From assembly GCF_000473245.1 (NCBI RefSeq), contig NC_022524.1:2318501-2382500 (forward strand): a stretch of 64,000 nucleotides of DNA, read 5' to 3'. Positions within the stretch are counted from its first letter, which is position 1. Each line of letters begins with the position of its first letter. The stretch is from Bacillus infantis NRRL B-14911. Its GTDB lineage: Bacteria; Bacillota; Bacilli; Bacillales; Cytobacillaceae. Shown here in pieces: positions 18,642-27,201 of the stretch. The translations under genes and the position numbers were made by a program. Below the pieces are notes generated by a model. It ran no database searches. It had not been told where the DNA came from and saw only the letters and a list, made by a program, of their open reading frames with translations.

Positions 18642-19609
18642 AAGTTCTGAAGCCGGGACTGATGACAACTATCCAGGATGCAGGGAGGAAAGGATACCAA
18701 AATCTCGGCGTATCGCCTTCAGGTGCGATGGATCTTTTCTCTTACACGCTTGCCAATCTGGCAGCAGGCAATTTTAATGATGAAGCAGCTCTTGAAATTA
18801 CCTTGATTGGCCCCCGGCTGCTTTTCGAAAAAGATATCATCTTCAGCTTCTTTGGCGCTGAAACAGAAGCAAAGCTGAGCGGCAGCAATATTCAAGGCGG
18901 AAAGCCGATCGCCGCGAAAAAAGGAGATGTTCTTTCTTTTGGCAGGATGAAGGCAGGGTGCCGTACATATCTGGCCTTCCATGGCGGCATCTTGATGCCT
19001 CGCCAGATGGGAAGCAGGAGCACATATCTGAAAGCAGGATTCGGCGGCCTGGATGGCAGGATATTAGAAAAGAACGATGTCCTCCCCATCAGACAAACCT
19101 CCTGCAGATTCAGCAGAAGCTGGAGCTTCTCCCCCTCGCTCGCCTCTTATCTTCATCAGGATCAGATCAGGGTGATGCCCGGCAGGCAGTCTGAATGGTT
19201 TTCTTCTGATGCTATAAACCAATTTTCAGAACAGGAATTTACGATTTCTCCAGATTCTGACAGGATGGGATACAGGCTGAAGGGACCTTCACTAGCAAAG
19301 GCAAGGGAAATTGAAATGATAACTGAACCAGTATCATTTGGAACAGTGCAGGTGCCTGCTGACGGCAATCCGATCATTCTGATGGCTGAAAGGCAGACAA
19401 CAGGCGGGTACCCGAAAATCGCTCAAGTCCTGTCGGCAGACCTTCCTATCCTGGCACAGAAAAAACCGGGAGATAAGATCAGGTTTGCGCCTGCCTCCTT
19501 GGCTGAGGCACAACTGGCATATTTGGAACAGGTAAAAACAATAGGATCCCTTACAAAAACCGTCAATGAAAAATGGCAGAAAGAGGTGCACATTGTTGAA
19601 GAAAATTGA
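18632..19609 (+). CDS. pxpC: 5-oxoprolinase subunit PxpC (KipA-like)
   Basis: A 325-residue biotin-dependent-carboxyltransferase-like protein of the KipA/PxpC family: [63 protein letters not shown] and the late [20 protein letters not shown] motif. Partner of PxpB in 5-oxoproline hydrolysis. It overlaps pxpB by 10 bp and pxpA by about 14 bp, so all three are translationally coupled. Confidence 0.95.
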   Translation: MGIKVLKPGLMTTIQDAGRKGYQNLGVSPSGAMDLFSYTLANLAAGNFNDEAALEITLIGPRLLFEKDIIFSFFGAETEAKLSGSNIQGGKPIAAKKGDVLSFGRMKAGCRTYLAFHGGILMPRQMGSRSTYLKAGFGGLDGRILEKNDVLPIRQTSCRFSRSWSFSPSLASYLHQDQIRVMPGRQSEWFSSDAINQFSEQEFTISPDSDRMGYRLKGPSLAKAREIEMITEPVSFGTVQVPADGNPIILMAERQTTGGYPKIAQVLSADLPILAQKKPGDKIRFAPASLAEAQLAYLEQVKTIGSLTKTVNEKWQKEVHIVEEN

Positions 19610-20354
19610 CTTGAACTGTGATCTTGGCGAAAGCTTTGGAAGCTTCAAGATCGGATCTGATGAGGAAATCATGGCTTATATCACATCCGCGAATATTGCC
19701 TGCGGGTTCCATGCCGGAGATCCAGGGACAATGCGCAGAACAGTGAAGCTTGCCCTTCAGCATGGGACTGCCATTGGTGCACACCCGGGTTTGCCTGACC
19801 TCCAGGGGTTTGGCCGCAGAAAAATGGAAATTAGTCCGGAAGAAGCCTTCGACCTTGTCCTGTATCAAATTGGCGCACTCTCAGCTTTTGTGAAAGCAGA
19901 AGGCGGAAGGCTCAGCCATGTAAAGCCACATGGGGCGCTCTATAATATGTGTGCGGGAGATAAACGGCTTGCAGAGGCGGTAGCAAGGGCTGTCCAGAGT
20001 GCGGATGAGGAACTCGTGCTCTTTGGGCTCCATAACAGTGAAAGCACCTCGGCAGCGGAAAGGATTGGAATCAGAGCTGCGCAGGAGGTGTTTGCGGACA
20101 GAAGATATGAAGATGACGGTACGCTTGTTTCGAGATCAAGCAGTGATGCCCTGATCACTACTGCGGAAGAAGCAGTCGGCCAGGTACTGAGAATGGTTCT
20201 TGAAAACAAAACTGTCAGCCGGAACGGAAAAGAGATCATGATTAAAGCAGACACCATATGCCTCCACGGCGATGGTCTCCAAGCGCTCGAGTTTGCCGCG
20301 ACGCTTCATGCCGCCTTAAAGGACAGAGGCGTTGAGGTTGCTTCATTCACATAA
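19596..20354 (+). CDS. pxpA: 5-oxoprolinase subunit PxpA (LamB/YcsF family)
   Basis: About 252 residues of the LamB/YcsF family: [19 protein letters not shown] at the N-terminus, [46 protein letters not shown] and a C-terminal [11 protein letters not shown]. It completes the PxpABC enzyme. AAAGAGGTG ends at 19588, so TTG 19596 or TTG 19593 is the likely start; the in-frame ATG at 19566 has no ribosome binding site. A terminator follows immediately. Unlike the B. subtilis cluster no NRAMP-type transporter gene sits between the subunits. Confidence 0.94.
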   Translation: MKKIDLNCDLGESFGSFKIGSDEEIMAYITSANIACGFHAGDPGTMRRTVKLALQHGTAIGAHPGLPDLQGFGRRKMEISPEEAFDLVLYQIGALSAFVKAEGGRLSHVKPHGALYNMCAGDKRLAEAVARAVQSADEELVLFGLHNSESTSAAERIGIRAAQEVFADRRYEDDGTLVSRSSSDALITTAEEAVGQVLRMVLENKTVSRNGKEIMIKADTICLHGDGLQALEFAATLHAALKDRGVEVASFT

Positions 20355-20377
20355 AAAGGGGGTCTCCCCCCTTTTTT
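20354..20377. terminator. Bidirectional terminator after pxpA
   Basis: AAAAGGGGG, 3-nt loop, CCCCCCTTTTTT; it ends pxpA on the plus strand and the 44-aa gene on the minus strand. Confidence 0.88.
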
Positions 20378-20511
20378 CACCCTTCAGCATTGTGCTCTTC
20401 CCTGGATCTTTCTTCTTCTTCATCAACAAGAATATATGCAATCTGTTCTTCCATTACATGATGGAGGGCATCAAGCTCTTCCTCGCTCATCAGCTTCTTT
20501 TCATCCTTCAT
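20377..20511 (-). CDS. Small acidic protein, 44 aa, unknown function
   Basis: Reading frame MKDEKKLMSEEELDALHHVM then EEQIAYILVDEEEERSREEHNAEG. The ATG at 20509-20511 follows AAAAGGAGGAAGAAAG, one of the best ribosome binding sites in the window, and the gene ends at a bidirectional terminator, so it is very likely expressed. The protein is highly acidic and probably a single long helix; no known family recognised. Confidence 0.72.
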   Translation of the reverse strand: MKDEKKLMSEEELDALHHVMEEQIAYILVDEEEERSREEHNAEG

Positions 20512-20775
20512 CTTTCTTCCTCCTTTTCGATAGGCATATGACAGGGCGCAGCCCTTTTGTACTTTCTCCTTATTTTTCCCTAATTAAACTTAAGCTGAAA
20601 CTCTCATCCTCTTCTTATTCTTCCAGATAACGAAGCTCCGTTATTAAAAATGTCCCTTTTTCCCCCTCCTATGCAATAAGAGGTTTTCTTCGCTCCGTCA
20701 TGTGCTATGTAGTAAGTAAGCTCGAAAACGTTATCCAGCAGAGAGCCAGTAAAAAAAAATCGGGGAAGTGTTAAG

Positions 20776-21096
20776 ATGCAAAGCGTCTATAAATGCAAAA
20801 ATTTTACTAAGACCGGAAAAGTCCTTCTTCCAAGTCCCTGGAGAAAAAAATTCGACCTTCTTCCAGGCCGGCTTGCCGACCTGGAGTTTGAAGATGAAGA
20901 CAAGAAGATCTTAATCAGAAAAGCAGATCCGAAGAGTACTGAAAATAAAAGGCTTGTTTCTGATAATGGTTCCATCCATATACCAATGGAGCTGAGAAAT
21001 CTGCTCGACCTAAAGGATCAGGAGGAATACTGCCTCTTCATTGATGAACAGGCCAAGCAATTCATTTTGCAGATCATGCCGGGCAAGACGGGTTAG
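20776..21096 (+). CDS. Protein with two AbrB/SpoVT-like swapped-hairpin motifs
   Basis: A 106-residue protein. Residues ~11-49 (TKTGKVLLPSPWRKKFDLLP then G-R-L-A-D-L-E-F) and ~62-100 (SDNGSIHIPMELRNLLDLKD then E-E-Y-C-L-F-I-D) each show the AbrB-like pattern of G-x-(V/I)-x-(L/I)-P, a short helix, L-x-L-x-x-G/D, and a hydrophobic strand. This suggests a transition-state-regulator-type DNA-binding fold in tandem, although the first arm is atypical. The start has a weak GGGGAAGTG site. Confidence 0.65.
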   Translation: MQSVYKCKNFTKTGKVLLPSPWRKKFDLLPGRLADLEFEDEDKKILIRKADPKSTENKRLVSDNGSIHIPMELRNLLDLKDQEEYCLFIDEQAKQFILQIMPGKTG

Positions 21097-21228
21097 CCCC
21101 CTTTTCTCCCGAAAAACAATGTAGGCAGCACCTGCATCAGGTCTGAAGCAATCTGTTTTTCTATTTTCCACCGCTTTCCTGGATAGCGCATTCCTGCCGG
21201 CAGCAACCTAAGATCAGGAGGTGGAAGC

Positions 21229-21438
21229 ATGGACCCCATTAAGCCGGGTAGTGAAAAAATGCCAGATTTCAGGGAGCTGGATGACAGGCTCATTGCAGAG
21301 CATTCTTCGGTGCCTTTCCTCGTCATCAAGACCAATCTGGATCCTGAGAACTCAACAATAGAAAATCCATATTACAAAAATGAAAAACTGACAGACCGGA
21401 TTGCCTTTGAGAGTTATTTTGATGAAGAGCAGCAGTAA
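21229..21438 (+). CDS. Small hypothetical protein, 69 aa
   Basis: MDPIKPGSEKMPDFRELDDR starts a 69-residue acidic soluble protein with no membrane segment; the middle reads VPFLVIKTNLDPENSTIENP. The ATG follows AGGAGGTGGAAGC, an excellent site, and a perfect terminator follows. Not recognised; the central segment looks like a Bacillus-specific orphan family. Confidence 0.8.
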   Translation: MDPIKPGSEKMPDFRELDDRLIAEHSSVPFLVIKTNLDPENSTIENPYYKNEKLTDRIAFESYFDEEQQ

Positions 21439-21467
21439 GAAAAGCCCTGGATAACCAGGGCTTTTCT
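21438..21467. terminator. Bidirectional terminator
   Basis: AGAAAAGCCCTGG-ATAA-CCAGGGCTTTTCT, a perfect 13-bp stem between the convergent genes ending at 21438 (+) and 21491 (-). Confidence 0.9.
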
Positions 21468-21490
21468 GCTTTTACAGCTTCAAAAGCCTG

Positions 21491-21787
21491 TCAGTAATAT
21501 TCATAGCCGCAGCTGCCATGGTCCCCATACAGCATGGAGATCATCTTTTCTGAATCCTCTTCTGATACCTGCCGGTAATCATGGGCAAAAGCCTTGAATG
21601 TGTCGCAGAATCCTACATTATTTTCGCCTACACTCTCAGCCCAGCTGGAAAAATTACGGTAATCTTCAAGCGGATCATAAGATTCGAATTCGGCCACTTT
21701 ATCATTGGATCCCAGTGTGGTGACTTCAATCCCTTTATAAGAATTAGGATCATGTTCTTCATACTTCACGCATGCATAGAAAATCAT
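21491..21787 (-). CDS. Hypothetical protein, 98 aa
   Basis: A 98-residue acidic protein with aromatic-rich segments (MIFYACVKYEEHDPNSYKG, ending DHGSCGYEYY) and no membrane helix. The ATG is preceded by AAAAAGGGGCTGG, a moderate ribosome binding site. No family recognised. Confidence 0.72.
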   Translation of the reverse strand: MIFYACVKYEEHDPNSYKGIEVTTLGSNDKVAEFESYDPLEDYRNFSSWAESVGENNVGFCDTFKAFAHDYRQVSEEDSEKMISMLYGDHGSCGYEYY

Positions 21788-21834
21788 GCAGTCCAGCCCC
21801 TTTTTAATCTCTAGTTTGGGCCGGACAGGACATT

Positions 21835-22683
21835 TTATGCATTCCCGTCGACATATTTGCCATGGTCCGGTACAGCCAGATCGCCAAAATGATCGGCAAG
21901 CTTCTGCAGACCCTCTGCCAATTCCGGGCCGGACATCGGACGGCCATGCCCTGTTCCAGCGGCCGAAGGGTTCAAAGCAGCCAGCTTGATGACAGATGCT
22001 TCTGCGGCTTTCCAGTCGGTAGTCAGGTAACGGGGCGGCCCGTTCACTTCTTCTTCCTGGACAAGAACTTTATAAAGGGAATCCTGCCTCACCGTCACAA
22101 AAGCATCCCCTGCAATGAGCAGGCTGTCATCTTCTCTGAACAGGGATACATGGCCAGGAGAATGTCCTGGTGTATGGATCCATTTCCAGCCCGGCAATGG
22201 AGGAACAAAACCATTAGAAGGAAGCGGATGGATATATTCACTAATATCAATCCCTTCATGCGGAAAGAGCGGTGACATCTTGGCAATCATCCCGCCCTCG
22301 ACACTGGCATCAGGCTTAGGATAATCTTTCTCCCCTGTCAGATATGGAAGTTCAAGCTCATGTGCATAAACTGGCACTTTCCAGGTTTTAAGCAGTCCGA
22401 TTATCCCTCCAATATGATCAAAATGCCCATGGGTCAGGACGATTGCTTTCGGTGCGGCTCCCACGCCATAGAGATCTTCTGCTGCTTCAATAATTTTTTC
22501 AGCTGATTTTGGCATGCCTGCATCTATCAGCACCCAGTCACCTGAGCCATCGCTTAGCTCAGCATAAAAGACATTAACAATTTGAATCGGCAGGCAATGG
22601 ACATCAGGGGTGATATTTTTCATATCTCCGCTTGTTGCAGAAGCAACCGGGAGAAAACGGTTGGATGATGAACTTTCTTTCAT
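21835..22683 (-). CDS. MBL-fold metallo-hydrolase
   Basis: A 282-residue metallo-beta-lactamase-fold enzyme with the metal-binding motif VLTHGHFDHIGG (T-H-x-H-x-D-H), a second histidine in WIHTPGHSPGHVSLF, the bridging aspartate in LLIAGDAFV, and a last histidine in AAGTGHGRPMSG. Such enzymes include lactonases, glyoxalase II and hydrolases of thioesters; the specific substrate is unknown. The ATG follows GAGGAGCTGATTCC. Confidence 0.92.
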   Translation of the reverse strand: MKESSSSNRFLPVASATSGDMKNITPDVHCLPIQIVNVFYAELSDGSGDWVLIDAGMPKSAEKIIEAAEDLYGVGAAPKAIVLTHGHFDHIGGIIGLLKTWKVPVYAHELELPYLTGEKDYPKPDASVEGGMIAKMSPLFPHEGIDISEYIHPLPSNGFVPPLPGWKWIHTPGHSPGHVSLFREDDSLLIAGDAFVTVRQDSLYKVLVQEEEVNGPPRYLTTDWKAAEASVIKLAALNPSAAGTGHGRPMSGPELAEGLQKLADHFGDLAVPDHGKYVDGNA

Positions 22684-22762
22684 GGAATCAGCTCCTCTGC
22701 TAGTCTGCCTATCTTTACCCTTCTGAAGCCGAATTAGTCGCTCATACGCACTGTTTCAGGCG

Positions 22763-22790
22763 AAAAAAAAAAGCACCCTGCCAGGATGCT
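22763..22790 (-). terminator. Terminator of the 95-aa gene
   Basis: On the minus strand AGCATCCT, 3-nt loop, AGGGTGCT (one mismatch) followed by ten T residues, directly after the gene at 22803. Confidence 0.85.
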
Positions 22791-22802
22791 CAGCCAGCCT
22801 GA

Positions 22803-23090
22803 TTAATAGGCCTTGCCCGCAGCAATGCGGTATTGCCTGATGAAGTCCTCAGGGCTGATATAAACTTTATAGGGATAAAGGCCATGGTTTGTATGCAAGT
22901 ATAAAAACCCGAAAGAAGACTGTTCCCGGTAGGAGACATCATAGATATCAGCCAGCCGGAACTCGCGGTCTTCTGCAACGACCCGGTCATCATAAAGGTG
23001 GAGGTGATATTCCGTTTCAATCACTTTTTGTACATTCCACTCCACTTTTCTGCTGTATATTCGATAAGGATGCGAACAGCGGTGTGCCAA
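22803..23090 (-). CDS. Hypothetical protein, ~95 aa
   Basis: A beta-rich 95-residue protein: VQKVIETEYHLHLYDDRVVA, FRLADIYDVSYREQ, and FGFLYLHTNHGLYPYKVYIS. The alternation of strands and the Y-D-V-S-x-R pattern resemble small PH-like domains found in Bacilli, but this is only a fold impression. AAAGGAGGG lies 13 nt before TTG 23090 and 4 nt before an in-frame CTG at about 23099, so the exact start is unclear. Confidence 0.72.
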   Translation of the reverse strand: MAHRCSHPYRIYSRKVEWNVQKVIETEYHLHLYDDRVVAEDREFRLADIYDVSYREQSSFGFLYLHTNHGLYPYKVYISPEDFIRQYRIAAGKAY

Positions 23091-23192
23091 ATCGGTCAGT
23101 TTCCCTCCTTTATTAATATAGAGACAGGATTGCCTGGAACCCGGTTATGTATCATGGTAAATGAAGCTGCCCCGCTATTTCAACTAAAATGC

Positions 23193-23213
23193 GGCCCGGC
23201 TCAATGCCGGGCC
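23193..23213 (-). terminator. Hairpin after the small membrane protein gene
   Basis: GGCCCGGC-5 nt-GCCGGGCC, an 8-bp GC-only stem; on the minus strand followed by GCATTTTAG, a weak T-run. Confidence 0.5.
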
Positions 23214-23221
23214 TTGCCCTG

Positions 23222-23335
23222 CTAACGCCTGCTCTTGCTTTTTCGGTAGACGAGAAAGGCGACCACAATTGCCGCAATAATAATCAGCGGCAAGAATGAA
23301 AGCACAGTCTGCCAAAACGGATGTGTAGAGTCCAT
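23222..23335 (-). CDS. Small single-pass membrane protein, 37 aa
   Basis: MDSTHPFWQTVLSFLPLIII then AAIVVAFLVYRKSKSRR: a short polar N-terminus, one transmembrane helix and a basic tail, suggesting an N-out/C-in orientation. The start at 23333-23335 follows GGGAGGAATTATTTT; the frame extends further upstream but without another usable site. No known family recognised. Confidence 0.7.
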   Translation of the reverse strand: MDSTHPFWQTVLSFLPLIIIAAIVVAFLVYRKSKSRR

Positions 23336-23498
23336 AAAATAATTCCTCCCTGTCCTTTTTATAGGTTTTACCCTATCCTGATAAGAAAATTCCATTACCG
23401 CCAAAACTTTATGATTGTGATTTTAAATAAATAGGATTATCATTTTCACTATAACTAAAACGTTCTGCTGGGGAGGCGATGAGTTTGGGGCAGAGAAA

Positions 23499-23882
23499 CT
23501 GAAAATCGGAGAGATTGCAAAAAGGGCGAATGTAACGAAGCGGACGGTAGATTATTACACACAAATCGGCCTTATTAAAGCAAGACGGTCTGCTTCCAAC
23601 TACCGCTACTATGATGCAGAAGCTCTTGACACCCTTAAATATATCGAACAGTGCAAAAGGAACAGCTTTTCACTGGAAGAAATAAAGAACAGGCTAAAGG
23701 AAAAAGAATCAGATCTTATCGATTATGAAACACTTAAAGTAAAGATATCCGGTTTGGATAAGGAGCTTTCCGAGCTGCTCCAAAATCTGGAGGATAAAGG
23801 ACTGAAGAAGGAAGCTCTTAAAAAGCACCTTTCTGCTGAAAGCATATCCCTCATGCAGACCATTCTCCTGTTATTGATGTAG
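23499..23882 (+). CDS. MerR-family regulator lacking a standard start codon
   Basis: The frame reads LKIGEIAKRANVTKRTVDYY, TQIGLIKARRSASNYRYYD, a dimerisation helix and a LLLLM end: a complete MerR DNA-binding domain of ~127 residues. In this frame there is no ATG, GTG or TTG; CTG 23499 would have to serve. A well-placed ATG at 23479 behind GGGGAGG is one base out of frame. Adding one G to the GGGG tract (23487-23490) would give MSLGAEKLKIGEIAKRAN. Either CTG is used, or the gene has a frameshift or sequencing error. The order MerR then CNNM protein matches yhdQ-yhdP in B. subtilis. Confidence 0.8.
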   Translation: MKIGEIAKRANVTKRTVDYYTQIGLIKARRSASNYRYYDAEALDTLKYIEQCKRNSFSLEEIKNRLKEKESDLIDYETLKVKISGLDKELSELLQNLEDKGLKKEALKKHLSAESISLMQTILLLLM

Positions 23883-23896
23883 CCCTCCTGCCGGAA

Positions 23897-23956
23897 CTTA
23901 CAGTAGACTTTTTTACTCATCCAGGAGGTGTAAGCCTTACTCTGTAAGGCGATTCG
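23897..23956 (+). promoter_or_regulatory. Leader with mutually exclusive hairpins at the ribosome binding site
   Basis: AGGAGGTG (23923-23930) is 26 nt from the TTG start at 23957, normally too far. A perfect hairpin GCCTTAC-TCT-GTAAGGC (23934-23950) lies between them; excluding it, the spacing is 9 nt. CTTACAG (23897-23903) can instead pair with CTGTAAG (23942-23948), or its first six bases with TGTAAG (23929-23934), which overlaps the ribosome binding site. Confidence 0.55.
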
Positions 23957-25273
23957 TTGGACATATTTATCAATTTGGTATTAGTTGCACTTTTAATTGC
24001 TTTAACCGCTTTTTTTGTGTCAGCAGAATTTGCAATTGTCAAAGTCAGAAGTTCGAGGATTGACCAGCTGATTGAAGAAAATAAACCTGGGGCCCAGGCG
24101 GCCAGGCATGTGATTACCCATATGGATGAATATCTTTCTGCCTGCCAGCTTGGTATCACCATCACAGCGCTGGGTCTTGGCTGGCTTGGAGAGCCCACTG
24201 TCGAGAAGCTGCTTCATCCCCTTTTTGAAAGTTTGGAGCTTAATCCATCGCTAACCCATCTTTTATCTTTCGGAATTGCCTTTGCTTCCATTACTTTTCT
24301 GCATGTAGTGGTCGGCGAATTGGCTCCAAAGACCATGGCCATTCAGCTATCAGAAAGAATTACCCTGTTGTTTGCAAAGCCGCTGATTTTGTTTTATAAG
24401 CTGATGTTCCCTTTCATTTGGGCGCTCAATGGTTCAGCCAGGATCCTTACCGGCCTGTTCGGGCTTAAGCCTGCATCAGAAAATGAACTGGCCCATTCAG
24501 AAGAAGAGCTCCGGATCATTCTTTCCGAAAGCTATGAGAGCGGAGAAATCAATAAATCAGAGCTGACCTATGTAAATAACATCTTTGAATTTGATAACAG
24601 GCTTGCCAAGGAAATCATGGTGCCGCGGACTGAAATCGTCAGCCTTTCAATCGATGACAGCGTGGAGGATATCCTCGGTACCATCCGCGAGGAAAAGTAC
24701 ACACGCTATCCGGTCATAAATGGAGATAAAGACAATATTGAAGGAATCGTCAACATCAAGGACATCCTGACTGCCACTGTAAAAAGGGAAACGCTGACAG
24801 GTTCACCCATCACAGCTTTCATGAAGCCTGCCATCAGGGTCATTGAGACAATACCGATTCATGATCTTCTCCTTAAAATGCAAAAGGAGCGCACCCATAT
24901 GGCCCTGCTGCTGGATGAATATGGAGGGACAGCGGGGCTTGTGACAGTAGAAGATATCATAGAAGAAATTGTCGGTGAAATCCGTGATGAATTTGATGCA
25001 GATGAAATCTCCGACATCCGCAAATTGGCTGAGGGGCATTATATCATCAGCGGAAAGGTTCTTATTGAAGATGTCAATGATCTCCTTGGCACAAACCTGC
25101 CTGAAGAGGATGTTGACACATTTGGCGGCTGGTTCCTTTCCCAGCGGTATGATGTCGTTCAGGGGGAAGAAATCATCGAGGAAAACTATTCCTTTACAGT
25201 CAAAGAACTGGAAGGCCATCATATTGTTTTTATAGAGGTCAGGAAACTGGCTGAAGAAGAAAGCCCTGAGTAA
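23957..25273 (+). CDS. CNNM/CorC-type membrane protein with CBS domains (hemolysin C-like, YhdP group)
   Basis: A 438-residue protein: an N-terminal CNNM domain with about four membrane helices (residues 1-200, including [20 protein letters not shown] and [20 protein letters not shown]), two CBS domains (~215-340: [44 protein letters not shown]) and a CorC_HlyC C-terminal domain. Bacillus homologues such as YhdP (MpfA) are linked to Mg2+ export. The start is TTG with an unusual hairpin-spaced ribosome binding site. The neighbouring MerR regulator may control it. Confidence 0.93.
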   Translation: MDIFINLVLVALLIALTAFFVSAEFAIVKVRSSRIDQLIEENKPGAQAARHVITHMDEYLSACQLGITITALGLGWLGEPTVEKLLHPLFESLELNPSLTHLLSFGIAFASITFLHVVVGELAPKTMAIQLSERITLLFAKPLILFYKLMFPFIWALNGSARILTGLFGLKPASENELAHSEEELRIILSESYESGEINKSELTYVNNIFEFDNRLAKEIMVPRTEIVSLSIDDSVEDILGTIREEKYTRYPVINGDKDNIEGIVNIKDILTATVKRETLTGSPITAFMKPAIRVIETIPIHDLLLKMQKERTHMALLLDEYGGTAGLVTVEDIIEEIVGEIRDEFDADEISDIRKLAEGHYIISGKVLIEDVNDLLGTNLPEEDVDTFGGWFLSQRYDVVQGEEIIEENYSFTVKELEGHHIVFIEVRKLAEEESPE

Positions 25274-25286
25274 GGGCTTTTTTTTT
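25261..25286 (+). terminator. Terminator overlapping the CNNM stop codon
   Basis: AAGCCCT-GAGTA-AGGGCTT followed by a long T-run; the TAA stop at 25271-25273 lies in the loop/stem. Confidence 0.9.
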
Positions 25287-25305
25287 GACTCCAACACTGC
25301 CCTCC

Positions 25306-25884
25306 TTACTCTTTTGCTGCCCGATAGGTGCATAAGCTTGTGACCAGCCCTACTGTCAGGACCGTGATAAGGGACAGCATGAAAGTATCGCCTGAAACCA
25401 GCAGGCCTCCGATTGATATGACAAGGCAATCAATCAATAAAATCACTATTCCCACATTTATTCCTGAAAGGTCTGCGATAAATTGCGCCAGCAGGTCTGT
25501 TCCCCCGGTGCTGGTGCCATAGCGGAGCATTAAGCCTATGCCGAGGCCGACCAGCGCCCCGCCGGCTATAGAGCCGATTGCAGGGTCGATATATGGAAGT
25601 GACCGGCTGACCGGGTTCATGATATCGATTAAAATGGAAGACAACAGCAAACCGTGCAGGCTGTTGAAAAAATAACCTCTATCCTTGAACCAGGCAAGAG
25701 CAAATATCGGAATGCTCATCAGCAGGATGGACAATCCTGCTTCAAATCCCCATAAGTAGTTGCAGATCAAACCCAGCCCGATGACACCGCCGTCGAGAAC
25801 CTTGTTAGGGATTAGAAAACCGTTTATTCCCAAAGATAGAAGTAGGCATCCAGTAAGGACGATAGCCGTTTTTTTTAAAATCAT
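25306..25884 (-). CDS. YitT-family membrane protein, short form
   Basis: A 192-residue integral membrane protein with about five helices and the YitT core: GINGFLIPNKVLDGGVIGLG, GIGLMLRYGTSTGGTDLLAQ and a final GLVTSLCTYRAAKE. Full-length YitT proteins (~280 aa) carry a C-terminal DUF2179 domain that is absent here; short forms of this size are common and the protein ends cleanly. Function unknown. Confidence 0.9.
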   Translation of the reverse strand: MILKKTAIVLTGCLLLSLGINGFLIPNKVLDGGVIGLGLICNYLWGFEAGLSILLMSIPIFALAWFKDRGYFFNSLHGLLLSSILIDIMNPVSRSLPYIDPAIGSIAGGALVGLGIGLMLRYGTSTGGTDLLAQFIADLSGINVGIVILLIDCLVISIGGLLVSGDTFMLSLITVLTVGLVTSLCTYRAAKE

Positions 25885-26015
25885 GATTGAACACTCCTGG
25901 CTGATGCATGTCCTCTAGTATATGAAGCCAGTCCCCGGGATAGTATGAGCTTTTTTCATAACTGTCCTGGTTTAGGTGAATAGTAAGGAAAGTAACCTAA
26001 TCTTAGGAGGATATT

Positions 26016-26885
26016 ATGGTAAAGCAAACGCCAGATATGCCGGCATATGTTGGAAGCGAATATGACCGGCTGAAAAAAGTGGTTCTATGTGAACCGGAGC
26101 ATATGACAATCAAAGATGTGATCAACGAGACCCAGCGCCATTTTCTGAAAGAAGGCATTGATATTGACAAGGCATTGGAGCAGCACCGCAATTTTGTCAA
26201 AACACTAGAGCAATACGGTGTGGAAGTTTCCCTCCTACCGGCCAGGGGCAAATATCCTGAACAGGTATTCACGAGGGATATCGGTTTTACGCTTGGCCAA
26301 ACGGTGTTTGTGGCCGAAATGGCAAGCAGGATCAGGCAGGGAGAAGAGGATGTGTTCAAGGAATGGCTGGAGAAGGAGAGAATTTCCTATTTCAACCTGA
26401 TAGGAGAAAAAATTGAAGGCGGAGATATCGTCATAGACCGCGACACTGTTTATGTTGGCTTGAGTGACAGGACAAATGAGAAAGCCGCTGCCCATTTGAA
26501 ATCACTTCTGCCTGATCATGAGGTAATTACGGTCCCTTTTACAGATAAATTCCTTCATCTGGATTGTGTCTTCAATGTCATATCTGAAGACGAAGCCTTG
26601 ATTTTCCCAGGAGAAATTGAGCCGAAAGCACTGGAATACATCAAATCCAGGTATCACCTGATAGAAGTAACCAAAGAAGAACAATTTTCCCTGGGCACGA
26701 ATGTATTATGCATCGGGGACAAAAAGATCTTCAGTCTGACGGTAAATGAAAATGTCAACAGCCAGCTGAAAGAAAGAGGCTTCGAGGTGATCGAAGTGGA
26801 TATAACGGAAATCATTAAGTCCGGGGGAGCCTTCCGCTGCTGCACCCTTCCTGTGTTGAGAGAAAGTCCCGGAATCAGAGGATAA
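26016..26885 (+). CDS. Arginine deiminase-superfamily hydrolase (DDAH-like, YkgA group)
   Basis: A 289-residue amidinotransferase-fold enzyme: YDRLKKVVLCEPEHM near residue 15, the substrate-binding FTRDIGFTLG near 88, EGGDIVIDRD near 150, the catalytic histidine in FLHLDCVFNVIS near 185, and the catalytic cysteine in SGGAFRCCTLPVLRE at the C-terminus. This is the dimethylarginine dimethylaminohydrolase-like pattern; the real substrate of the Bacillus YkgA group is not established. Start has TTAGGAGGATATT. Confidence 0.9.
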   Translation: MVKQTPDMPAYVGSEYDRLKKVVLCEPEHMTIKDVINETQRHFLKEGIDIDKALEQHRNFVKTLEQYGVEVSLLPARGKYPEQVFTRDIGFTLGQTVFVAEMASRIRQGEEDVFKEWLEKERISYFNLIGEKIEGGDIVIDRDTVYVGLSDRTNEKAAAHLKSLLPDHEVITVPFTDKFLHLDCVFNVISEDEALIFPGEIEPKALEYIKSRYHLIEVTKEEQFSLGTNVLCIGDKKIFSLTVNENVNSQLKERGFEVIEVDITEIIKSGGAFRCCTLPVLRESPGIRG

Positions 26886-26950
26886 AAATGATCATCAAGC
26901 CTCCCTTCCTTTCATAAGATTTATATATGACTGGTTGGGAGGCATAATCT

Positions 26951-27118
26951 GTGATAAATCTTTTACCTGCAATCATCCCTATACTATTATTGCTTATGAT
27001 CATTGAAGAGGGATCCATATTTGGAATTTGCCGCTATATGAATGGACCAGGTAAATTCGAGAAATCATTGGCCGCCGGACTGAAACAGGCAAAGCAGAAG
27101 TTTTCAGAAAAAAATTAG
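26951..27118 (+). CDS. Small membrane protein, 55 aa, unknown
   Basis: GTG-initiated frame MINLLPAIIPILLLLMIIEE, GSIFGICRYMNGPGKFEKSL, AAGLKQAKQKFSEKN: one N-terminal membrane helix and a basic amphipathic tail. The GTG at 26951 follows GGGAGG at 8-nt spacing. It sits between the DDAH-like gene and a small basic protein gene. No known family recognised. Confidence 0.65.
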   Translation: MINLLPAIIPILLLLMIIEEGSIFGICRYMNGPGKFEKSLAAGLKQAKQKFSEKN

Positions 27119-27201
27119 CTCCGCGGACCAGGAACCCATTGTTTGAGTGACCTGGATATTATAAAATAAATACATTCCATAAAGACAGGAGTGTAGATTA
27201 A

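Noticed and set aside
20723-20736. cre site or DnaA box upstream of the AbrB-like gene
   Set aside because: CGAAAACGTTATCC misses both outer bases of the cre consensus, and TTATCCAGC has two mismatches to a DnaA box.
24803-25429. 208-codon minus-strand frame across the CNNM gene end
   Set aside because: Antisense to the CBS and CorC domains and crosses the terminator; no ribosome binding site.
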